From NCBI GenBank assembly GCA_947095585.1, contig OX352765.1, forward strand, positions 94,262,965 through 94,326,964: a stretch of DNA of 64,000 nucleotides, in the 5' to 3' direction. Positions within the stretch are counted from its first letter, which is position 1; every line of letters begins with the position of its first letter. This DNA is from Nephrocerus scutellatus (Eukaryota; Arthropoda; Insecta; Diptera; Pipunculidae). This document shows positions 34,611 through 44,560 of this stretch, piece by piece. A model generated the notes under the pieces. The model ran no database searches. It was not told where the DNA came from and saw only the letters and a list, made by a program, of their open reading frames with translations. The position numbers were made by a program, and so were the translations under genes.

Positions 34611-37429
34611 TGATAGGTCTTTAAGCCTTAATGTTTGTTTTTTTTCATATCTCAAACACAAGCTGTTCTATTTGAAAAACAAAAAGGGGCGCTCTTAATG
34701 AAAAATCTAATGTAACGATTTTTTTACATTATTCCCTTTAATAGGTATGTTTATAGGATGACATGTAATCAAATCTAATGCAATAAAGTCAAAAGATTAA
34801 TTTTTGACTTTTTATTTAAAGATCTGCACCTTAATTACATGCAGATTCACTGTCAGTTAATTTGGAAATGTTTTCGAGTATTCGTACTTATTCTGTACTC
34901 ATACATTGATTCGCCTTGTCGTCAAGTCTCTATTGTATTCGATAAACGCGAAGCATCATCAGTCTACCTTTGCGTCCATGAAGGAATTCGCCCCGTTTGG
35001 ATACGTTAGTGAATGGAAATAACTTTAAAACCAGCAGACATTCAAGATAAGCACAATCTCCTTAACTTCAACTCTTTCAACTAAAATCTTCTCCCATTAC
35101 ATTCCTTACATAGACAAACACGCATAGAGACGTAGGTACTTACCAAAAGGCGTTGCCATACACCAAAAATATCCAAAAGAATCTATCCTTCTAGGCTATC
35201 AGTTAGGAGCTTTCCAAGTTTCTACTTTTTGATTGATTGAACAACACACAATTTATTGTTTCTACACACACAGACACACGAAGACGGCGAACAAATTCCA
35301 GAATTATTCACAAAATTTCGATTGTCAATTGACGCTGCTTAAAATAACACGGCACATGTTCCGAAGGTGACACAACAACAGTATTTGTGGCGATATGAGA
35401 TATGAGCAAGACCGACGCACGATCGCACGACTTCTATCCACGACAATTCACACAACAGTAAAACACTCAAGAACTGAATAACGGGGAAAACTGTGCACAG
35501 CGCTAGTTTCCTCCACTGCATTTCCTTGAGACGATCTTGCGAGTGCGAGCACTGTCGACGGAATGCCACCGGAGTCCTCATGAAGATCCCATTATCATCT
35601 GCATCATCCCCTAGGAATGTCAGGCAGACAGAGATAACATAAGAGGGAATGGTTCCGTACCGATCACAATACAGCAACTGCTCGTTTGGCTTCCATAGGA
35701 CCATCATCAAGCGCGTGGCGCATCTACGCATCTACGCCAAGTATCTATGTATCTAAAAATAGTCGTAGTTTCAAAACAAATTCGAACAAATTCGAAGGTC
35801 TCATTTAGCGGCAGCGGCAGTGGCTACATCAACAATTGTCAGATACAAGTCTACCAATGATGCGCTTGAGATGAAATTGTGTTTTCCTCGTATTGTATTG
35901 CCGCACGCCGCCCCGGCTTTACGCCTCTTATCCACTGTAACACGTATGGATGTGCTATCAGCACCTAACACCCGTACTTAAATGTGTATCTATACAATGT
36001 ATCTATTTTCGTAGCTTCTGGTTTTTGATCCGGGGTATTGGATTTGAATTAGAAGTAGGGGTGGAAAACACGTATCTGCCGGTAAAGCCACTCATGCCAG
36101 TGAGCACGCTCGATACTAGTTACCTATAGTAACTGCTTAACAGATTGTTTAGCTACACGACAAAGTAACTGAATTGGTGACAATGACCTCAGGGAGGATT
36201 CATAAGGGGAACATAAAATGCCGATGCTGACTATGTTAGTAGCAATGACCTCTGGAGATGACGGAAAAGGAAATCACTGAATGATATGAACAGATCTCGG
36301 TGGAGATGTAGGTGTATGCTCGATTTAAGGTAGAATTGGACGTCTCATAGGGTACTATACATAACTTATTTCATTACGTTTGTTCTGAAATTGGCAGATC
36401 AAAGTCCATAGCCATTTTGTAGCTCAAAGGACCCTTCGAATAGCAAAGTAGCGGGACTTGTGTGTTGTATGCCTTGAAAACCACATTCTAATGCTATTTT
36501 GTCATCAAAGCAATACCTTTATAGGTATAGAGGTATATACAGTATATAGGTTTACACATAGCTTTGGTTTCCTATCACTGGATAGCACAGAGCCATTTAA
36601 AAAACGAATGAAAACCTATAGATTGACAGAACGAACAGTAAAGGCACAAGAATCCTTTTTATATAAAATGATGGTTCAGGTTTTAATGATGTCACTGTCA
36701 ATGATGTGCGCAGCAGCTTTTCCAACCAAATTCATATCCCCATACCGCTGCGATTCATCCGTCATCTTACAAGTATCTCAATCTCACTTCAAAAGTGATT
36801 AATCTTTTTTAATGAATTTAAGCTGCCGTGATGTACTTGAAACTTCACTAGACAGATTCCATGTAGTATTAGAGGGGTTCGTGTGAGTATTGAATTTCCC
36901 TCATGTCCTGTACGACGGGCATCTTTCATGTTCGTTCGAAGAAAATCTCAGTACTGCGTTGAGAAGTCAGCACAAATGTTTTTCTATTTTTTTGGGTTTT
37001 TTTTTTAATTAGTGCGGTTTCTAGTATAGGACTACTGCACATCATTTCGGTAAAAGACGCGGCTTCAATGTGATGTGCACGTTAAATTGATAATTTTGTT
37101 CGTGGAGATATCCCTACAACCGGAAAACACAAAACCTTCCTGCAGTTGTGACAGAAATTAATTATAAGCGCGTCTTGAACATCTGTTAAGCATTTTTCGT
37201 TCGTCAGAGGACTCTGTCTGGTAGGTGGATTCTCTGAACTTAAATTCTAGTTGCAATGAGGGAGATTGGGGAAATGTTAAAGGTAAATTGGTCGTAAATT
37301 AAAAAGATATTGCTCCCCTTCCCCTTTAATCAACATAAGGTCACTAATTTTATCGATCAAATGTTTCTATAGCTAGATTTCATTTTCTGAAATCTTCATT
37401 GCGGTTGATTTCAATATACACAAAATTTT
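34611..37429. other. Intergenic DNA, no gene recognised
   Basis: About 2.8 kb with no recognisable coding or repeat structure. A 130-codon minus-strand open frame at 35339-35731 has no family resemblance and I leave it out. Confidence 0.4.
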
Positions 37430-38060
37430 AGTCGCCATTCAGGCTTAAGAACACCAAAAGGAAGGGATGTTGAGCTATTTGCTGACTTAAGCAATCTCAC
37501 TCACTCACTTGTGAATGGGCCCAATCGAATTCCAGACACTGTAAGTCATAACGCTAATACCCTTGACTTGTTTCTTACCTCTCATCATAACAAATACACC
37601 GTCAGTGTACCTTCACCTTTAGGCTCTTCAGAACATTGTGTAGTTCTCGTTGACGAAACACGCAGTTAAAGAGAAAACTCCTAAAATAAAAGTATGGCTA
37701 CACGAGAAAGCCGACTGGGATGGCGTCAACAATTTCTTTAGAAATATTAACTGGCCACTTAATGCCATATCTGATACGATTCCAAAAATAATCCAGGAGG
37801 GTATGAGACAATTTATCCCTTCCAGGACTAAGTGTATCAAACCGAAGGAAAATGCTTGTTATGATTTAAGCTGGAAAAAGCCTAATAGAAACCGGGAAGT
37901 ATGCTTTCGGTTTTATAAAGTAAACCTCACTGTGGAAAACCGAACCAAAATTTACGGGAGTCAGAAATGATTACAATGCCTACCTTAGAAGAGTAAAATT
38001 CGACTTTGACCAGAAACTGAGACAAAAGATACTTCAATGTCTCAAAGGAAGTTTGGTCAT
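37430..38060 (+). mobile_element. LINE fragment: end of APE endonuclease and linker
   Basis: Plus strand. DVELFADLSNLTHSLVNGPN, then NTLDLFLTSHHNKYTVSVPS, then PLGSSEHCVVLV (37470-37660) match the C-terminal half of the AP-type endonuclease of Jockey/CR1-type LINEs, with the conserved Ser-Glu/Asp-His at the end. The open frame 37650-37970 is the linker to the reverse transcriptase (ADWDGVNNFFRNINW). The reverse transcriptase itself is missing here. Confidence 0.75.
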
Positions 38061-38287
38061 TCGTCTCCTTGTCGGAGCCCGTTATACATAGATGTTGAAT
38101 GGGCTTGATAGTGATCCGGATATGTTTACTTGGCTTATAACATTGGCCATGGTCAACCTACATAGTCTTGTCAGTTTATTTGGGATACCGAATTCTCTAA
38201 AAGTATATAAAAAGATGGTGTAGTGAGTTTTGCCTAAGGGTGTAAATCTGATCAGTTGTTGATTTGCCTGGGATGAAGTCACACTGG

Positions 38288-38985
38288 TATGGACCAATGA
38301 TGACTTTAGCGTATGGGGCTATCCTGTGTGGAAGAATAGAGGAGAAAATCTTATACGCGGTACTCAACAACGTTATACCACGATATCTCCCTTCTTATGT
38401 ATGGGGCACGACATTCTTTGAGTGGGACGACGAACCCAGCTTACCTAGCTTTCGCCATTAAGCATGCTCAAGAACTATTCCCATTTAGCGGTCCTCTCTT
38501 CGAGAGTAAACCGTAAGCCCCCGCGTTGCATCCCATCAAGAACGAGCTGGGTCCTTAACCACAGTTGTCCCCAGACCGGTCAACCTTACGGTCGGCCTTA
38601 TTGTCTATGGGCACGGACAACTCCCGCAGTACTAACGCAACCTTGGTGAGATCTGACATCAAGGGACTTAGTTCGTTCAGTATGAGTGACTGGGCGTAGG
38701 TATGCTCGGTCCGGAACCTCGAACCCTATCATTTGTCACTAGGATACCGTGCTATCCTAGGCCGTTTGGAATATAAATTATTCCCTCTGTCCCTTTGTGC
38801 ACGAAACGAGCTACTAAATACGAAGAGTCACCCATACAAATCTCTAAGTACCAGTAACCCATTTCGGGTCGCTAAGTACGAAGACATTGCCCATAAAGAG
38901 CATACTCTTAGTACCCGCGGCCCTATTTTAATATCCCGTGGTTAAGCCCAGCAACTCAACCATGAATGGGTTGAGACGCAATTGG
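38288..38985. repeat. Unknown insertion inside LINE
   Basis: About 0.7 kb, richer in G+C than its surroundings, separating two adjacent blocks of the RTE-like reverse transcriptase. The plus-strand open frames (38264-38461, 38464-38649, 38733-38945) are short and of no family I know. No clear terminal repeats were spotted, so it may be another transposon fragment or its 3' UTR. Confidence 0.5.
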
Positions 38986-39081
38986 AACCCCCACGGGGAT
39001 GTATGGGGTACAGGATGCCTCTTCGCCAGTCTTCTGGCATAGCTTCTTCCTCCCATACTTACACTATTATTTCATGAATTG

Positions 39082-39239
39082 CTTGGTGTAATGTAGGGCC
39101 TCCTATTTTTATCAGTTCCGCTGGGATCCCATCAAAACCCGGGGCCTTATTATTTTTGAGCTTGGTGTAATGTAGGGCCTCCTATTTTTATCAGTTCCGC
39201 TGAGATCCCATCAAAACCCGGGGCCTTATTATTTTTGAG
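39082..39239. repeat. 79-bp tandem duplication within LINE
   Basis: 39082-39160 and 39161-39239 are direct copies beginning CTTGGTGTAATGTAGGGCCT, with one visible difference (GGGATCCC against GAGATCCC). The near identity indicates a recent event in an otherwise dead element. Confidence 0.9.
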
Positions 39240-39473
39240 CCGATTTATCGCTCTGATACTAACTTCGTCTATGGTTGGTGGCGGCAGCATAGTATAATCT
39301 TCGGTCATTGGTGGAGCCTCCAATTCCTCAGTTAACTGGCCATTTATCAATTCATGGAAGTGCTCTTCCGATCGCTCAAAGATGCCTTTGAAATCGACGA
39401 TTGCGTATGGAAAGTTTGAACGCGATCGTTCAATGAGTTTGAGGCAGTCCATAGGGAACATAAATACATACAT

Positions 39474-40079
39474 TTATACATACAGCTTTCCACTTCAATA
39501 GACATAGTTTATATTATCTTATTACTATTGCAGAACGGCAATGAAGTCGTTATTTGTAAATACATCGTTACTCCAAAGAAATGTATGAGTACAAACATCG
39601 ATTCTTTACTTGAATTCTCGATTATTTTACAAAGGAAGTGATGTTTTTCACAGCTTCATCAACAGTGCAACATTTCGTCGCTTAACTTAGTTTTAGATAC
39701 TCGGTAAATATAACATTGATATTGATAATTGTGTATCTACATAATAGTCCAGATGGATATTGTGAGTGCTCCTTTTTTCATTAATTTTCATTCACATTCA
39801 TGGCAATAAAAACATAGTATACTTATAGACATGAACTTCGGAGGTTATTGTATATTGTTGTTGTTTATTCTTTGCATACTTTTTTGCTCTAACAAATGAG
39901 AAACGTTAGCTGTATTCCATTATAGCTTCTCAACTTCTACAAACTAGTTGTGAGTAGAAGATTAAAGAAATGCGACATTGAGTCTTTCACAATATATATA
40001 GAGCGCAAACTAGGCGATACATTTTGGCATAAATTGAAAGCGAATTTTAGGGTTGGGCTGGGTTGATTGGTTGGTGGTG
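39474..40079. other. Intergenic DNA, no feature recognised
   Basis: AT-rich spacer before the 8-bp array. Nothing supported. Confidence 0.4.
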
Positions 40080-43000
40080 TGTTGATTTGTTGATTTATTG
40101 CTTTGTTGCTTTGTCGCTTTGTTGATTTGTTGCTTTGTTGCTTTGTCGCTTTGTTGATTTGTTTCTTTGTTGCTTTGCTGATTTGTTGCTTTGCTGCTTC
40201 GTTGCTGTGTCGCTTTGCTGCTTTGTTGCTTTGTTGCGTTGCTGCTTTGTTACTTTGTTGCTTTGTTGCTTTACTTCTTTACTGCTTTGTTGCTTTGTCA
40301 CTTTGTTGCTTTGTTGCTTTGCTGATTTGTTGCTTTGCTGCTTCGTTGCTGTGTCGCTTTGTTTCTTTGCTACTTTGTCGCTTTGTTGCGTTGTTGCTTT
40401 GTTGCTTTGGCGCTTTGGCGCTTTGTTGCTTTGTTGCTTTGTTGCTTTGTCACTTTGTTGCTTTCCTGCTTTGTTTTTTGTCGCTTTGTTGCTTTGTTGC
40501 TTTTTTGCTTTTTTGCTTTGTTGCTTTACTTCATTACTGCTTTGTTGCTTTGCCGCTTTGTCGCTTTGTTGCGTTGTTGCTTTGTTGCTTTGTTGCTTTG
40601 CCGCTTTGTTGCTTTGTCACTTTGTTGCTTTCCTGCTTTGTTGTTTTGTCGCTTTGTCGCTTGGTTGCTTTGCTGCTTCGTTGCTGTGTCGCTTTGTTTC
40701 TTTGCTACTTTGTTGCTTTGTTGCTTTGTTGCTTTGCTTCTTTGCTGCTTTGTTGCTTTGTCACTTTGTTGCTTTCCTGCTTTGTTGTTTTGTCGCTTTG
40801 TCGCTGGGTTGCTTTGCTGCTTCGTTGCTGTGTCGCTTTGTTTCTTTGCTACTTTATTGCTTTGTCGCTTTGTTGATTTGTTTCTTTGTTGCTTTGTTGC
40901 TTTGTCACTTTGTTGCTTTGTCGCTTTGTCGTTTTGTTGCTTTGTTGCTTTACTTCTTTGCTGCTTTGTTGCTTTGTCACTTTTTTGCTTTCCTGCTTTG
41001 TTTTTTTGTCGCTTTGTCGTTTTGTTGCTTTGTTACTTTGTTGCTTTGTGGCTTTACTTCTTTACTGCTTTGTTTCTTTGTTGCTTTGTCACTTTGTTGC
41101 TTTCCTGCTTTGTTGTTTTGTCGCTTTGTCGTTTTGTTGCTTTGTTGCTTTGCTGCTTTGTGACTTTGTTGCTTTGCTGCTTTGTTACTTTGTTGCTTTG
41201 TGGCTTTACTTCTTTACTGCTTTGTTGCTGTGTCGCTTTGCTGCTTTGTTGCTTTGTTGCGTTGCTGCTTTGTTACTTTGTTGCTTTGTGGCTTTACTGC
41301 TTTGTTTCTTTGTTGCTTTGCTGCTTTGTTGCTTTGCTGCTTTGCTGCTTTGTTGCTTTGTCACTTTGTTGCTTTCCTGCTTTGTTGCTTTGCCGCTTTG
41401 TTGCGTTGTTGCTTTGGTGCTTTGTTGCTTTACTTCTTTGCTGCTTTGTTGCTTTGTCACTTTGTTGCATTCCTGCTTTGTTTTTTTGTCGCTTTGTCGT
41501 TTTGTTGCTTTGTTACTTTGTTGCTTTGTGGCTTTACTTCTTTACTGCTTTGTTTCTTTGTTGCTTTGTCACTTTGTTGCTTTCCTGCTTTGTTGTTTTG
41601 TCGCTTTGTCGTTTTGTTGCTTTGTTGCTTTGCTGCTTTGTGACTTTGTTGCTTTGCTGCTTTGTTACTTTGTTGCTTTGTGGCTTTACTTCTTTACTGC
41701 TTTGTTGCTGTGTCGCTTTGCTGCTTTGTTGCTTTGTTGCGTTGCTGCTTTGTTACTTTGTTGCTTTGTGGCTTTACTGCTTGACTGCTTTGTTTCTTTG
41801 TTGCTTTGCTGCTTTGTTGCTTTGCTGCTTTGTTGCTTTGTCACTTTGTTGCTTTCCTGCTTTGTTGTTTTGTCGCTTTGTCGTTTTGTTGCTTTGTTGC
41901 TTTGTTGCTTTACTTCTTTACTGCTTTGTTGCTTTGCCGCTTTGGCGCTTTGTTGCTTTACTGCTTTGTTGCTTTGTTGCTGTGTCGCTTTGCTGCTTTG
42001 TTGCTTTGTTGCGTTGCTGCTTTGTTACTTTGTTGCTTTGTGGCTTTACTTCTTTACTGCTTTGTTTCTTTGTTGCTTTGTTGCTTTGTCACTTTGTTGC
42101 TTTCCTGCTTTGTTGTTTTGTCGCTTTGTCGTTTTGTTGCTTTGTTACTTTACTTCTTTACTGCTTTGTTGCTTTGCTGCTTTGTTGCGTTGCTGCTTTG
42201 TTACTTTGTTGCTTTCCTGCTTTGTTGTTTTGTCGCTTTGTCGTTTTGTTGCTTTGCTGATTTGTTGCTTTGTCGCATTGCTGCTTTGTTGCGTTGCTGC
42301 TTTGTTACTTTGTTGCTTTGTTGCTTTACTTCTTAACTGCTTTGCTGCGTTGTTGCTTTGCCGCTTTGTTGCTTTACTTCTTTACTGCTTTGTCGCTTTG
42401 TTGCTTTGCTGCGTTGTAGCTTTGCCGCTTTGTTGCTTTGTTGTTTTGTATCGTTGCCGCTTTGTTTCTTTGCCGCTTTGGCGCTTTGTTGCTTTGTTGC
42501 TTTACTGCTTTGTTGCTTTGTTGCAGTGTCGCTTTGCTGCTTTGTTGCTTTGTTGCGTTGCTGCTTTGTTACTTTGTTGCTTTGTGGCTTTACTTCTTTA
42601 CTGCTTTGTTTCTTTGTTGCTTTGTTGCTTTGTCACTTTGTTGCTTTCCTGCTTTGTTGTTTTGTCGCTTTGTCGTTTTGTTGCTTTGTTACTTTACTTC
42701 TTTACTGCTTTGTTGCTTTGCTGCTTTGTTGCGTTGCTGCTTTGTCACTTTGTTGCTTTCCTGCTTTGTTGTTTTGTCGCTTTGTCGCTGGGTTGCTTTG
42801 CTGCTTCGTTGCTGTGTCGCTTTGTTTCTTTGCTACTTTGTTGCTTTGTCGCTTTGTTGATTTGTTTCTTTGTTGCTTTGCTGCTTTGTTGCTTTGTCAC
42901 TTTGTTGCTTTCCTGCTTTGTTGTTTTGTCGCTTTGTCGTTTTGTTGCTTTGTTGCTTTACTTCTTTACTGCTTTGTCGCTTTGTTGCTTTGCTGCGTTG

Positions 43001-43424
43001 TAGCTTTGCCGCTTTGTTGCTTTGTTGTTTTGTATCGTTGCTGCTTTTTTACTTTGTCGCTTGGTTGCTTTGCTGCTTCGTTGCTTTGTTGCTTTACTAC
43101 TTTACTGCTTTGTCGCTTTGTTGCTTTGCTGCTTTGTTGCTTTGCCGCTTTGTTGCGTTGCTGCTTTTTTGCTTTGTCGCTTGGTTGCTTTGCTGCTTCG
43201 TTGCTGTGTCGCTTTGTTTCTTTGCTACTTTGTTTCTTTGTTGCGTTGTTGCTTTGTTGCATTGGCGCTTTGTTGCTTTGTTGCTTTACTTCTTTGCTGC
43301 TTTGTTGCTTTGTCACTTTGTTGCTTTCCTGCTTTGTTGTTTTGTCGTTTTGTTGTTTTGTTGCTTTGCTGCGTTGTTGCTTTGCCGCTTTGTTGCTTTG
43401 CCGCTTTGTTGCTTTGCCGCTTTT
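40080..43424. repeat. 3.3 kb tandem array of an 8-bp unit (TTGCTTTG)
   Basis: More than 400 copies of TTGCTTTG with variants such as TCGCTTTG, TTACTTTG, CTGCTTTG and TTTCTTTG. Blocks of several hundred bases recur almost exactly (for example about 41040-41300 and 41520-41780), so larger higher-order units have been amplified. Because three units make 24 bases, or 8 codons, each plus-strand frame reads a Leu/Cys/Phe-rich octapeptide and each minus-strand frame a Lys/Gln/Ser/Asn/Thr-rich one. Open frames of up to about 700 codons result on the plus strand and up to about 200 on the minus. They overlap in several frames and have no signal peptide or domain logic, so I treat them as artefacts. 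Confidence 0.95.
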
Positions 43425-43508
43425 GGTTGGTTGGTTGGTTGCTTGCTTGCTTGGTTGGTTGGTTGGTCGGTTGGTTGGTTGGTTGGTTGGTTGGTTGGTT
43501 GGTTGGTT
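43425..43508. repeat. GGTT tetranucleotide run
   Basis: About 20 copies of GGTT with a few variants (GCTT, GGTC), directly continuing the 8-bp array. The change of unit at one end suggests a separate slippage expansion. Confidence 0.95.
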
Positions 43509-44560
43509 TACCGCGAGATTCCACGACAAAGCGACCGACCGACAACCGGACGTGCCACGGGCAAGCGAGGTTAAAGGCAAGAGAATTTAAAAACAACAAC
43601 ACCCGACTAGAATTTCAAAGCCAGTAAATTTTGGTGCTTCAAACTATCTTCTCTAAGATGTAATAGACTACTGTTGTCTTGTGCTCGCTGCCTGAATTTT
43701 CTAATCCCGAAATCAGTATGCCTACCAAGCTAATAATGTAATGCTTTGTATTACAATCACATACAGCAGACAGCATCGACCCGCTCTCTGTCTGGGTCTT
43801 TGGCATAATTAACAATAACGACAACTGTCACCAAGAAGGCGTTACATGAACTTGGGTTATGGAACAGCAATTGAATAGACATTTAAGTTTGTGTGCTGCA
43901 ATGGATTGAGCTACGTCTGAGCAAGAAATTTAAGTACACACTCGCAACTGATAAAAGGTAGACCGATTAATTTTTATATGTATTCGCAGTTCTTTCAGAG
44001 AATAAATCGATTGAGAGTGTCAAAATATACTAAATATATACAAAATATTTTTTTCTATGTTTTTGCTTCCCTCTCAGAAATAAACACGACCCTGGAGTCA
44101 ATAAAAAAAGATTAGAATCTGAATTTGGAATAATTCTCAACTTGGAATCGCAGCCGGAATGGCAATAAGGCTATGGCTAGAGTGTGCGCTCAAAGCTGAG
44201 CGGAGCATTGAATGAAAATCGTGAACAAGTAATGGAAGCATTTGCTACGGTTGCTCAGTTCTCTCGTATCTGCTTAGCTTTTAAGTAGACTCTGCTCCAA
44301 GCGCACACTCTAGCGTCTAGCCACTACCTAAGGGTTTATTGAACGTGAAGTCTTATCGGTACACAGCCGGCGATCGCACAACCAACGGTACATTCCAATA
44401 GAGATGCTGCAAACACGGTTCAGTGTACAGAAGATCCATTCAGTACAGAAACACATCTGAAGCGGATTCAATCTTAAATCTCGCGTGTGTAGCAAAAATC
44501 TTGTCTATCCGTTCTAAGACTTAGATCAAGTGCATTGTTATAAGAATCGTTTGGAGAATT
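43509..44560. other. Upstream region of the decarboxylase gene
   Basis: Contains the promoter and 5' UTR of the plus-strand gene. TCAGTGT at 44420 and TCAGTAC at 44440 resemble fly initiator elements but no TATA box is visible, so the start site is only a guess. A small inverted-repeat element lies at 44177-44313. Confidence 0.4.
44177..44313. mobile_element. MITE-like inverted-repeat element near promoter
   Basis: The 14-bp inverted repeat CTAGAGTGTGCGCT (44177-44190) and AGCGCACACTCTAG (44300-44313) is perfect and encloses about 109 bp. Weaker complementarity continues inward (GAGC near each arm). It lies about 250 bp upstream of the decarboxylase start codon. Confidence 0.5.

Larger units (their letters stand above)
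38080..39473 (-). mobile_element. RTE-like LINE reverse transcriptase, split by an insertion
   Basis: Minus strand. 39473-39000 reads [37 protein letters not shown], then (after a 79-bp duplication) AMPEDWRRGILYPIH. The element resumes at about 38283 with a CDFIPGKSTTDQIYTLRQ block, then FREFGIPNKLTRLCRLTM and SQVNISGSLSSPF to 38082. These are consecutive finger and palm blocks of one LINE. The 0.7 kb between them (38288-38985) is foreign sequence. Stops and deletions present. Confidence 0.75.

Noticed and set aside
35339..35731. 130-codon minus-strand open frame
   Set aside because: No family resemblance, unusual composition, no neighbouring exon in phase found.
40103..43627. Open frames of 100 to 705 codons in the TTGCTTTG array
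   Set aside because: They overlap in all frames, consist of one repeating octapeptide each, and follow from the 8-bp period; no start context or domain supports a gene.
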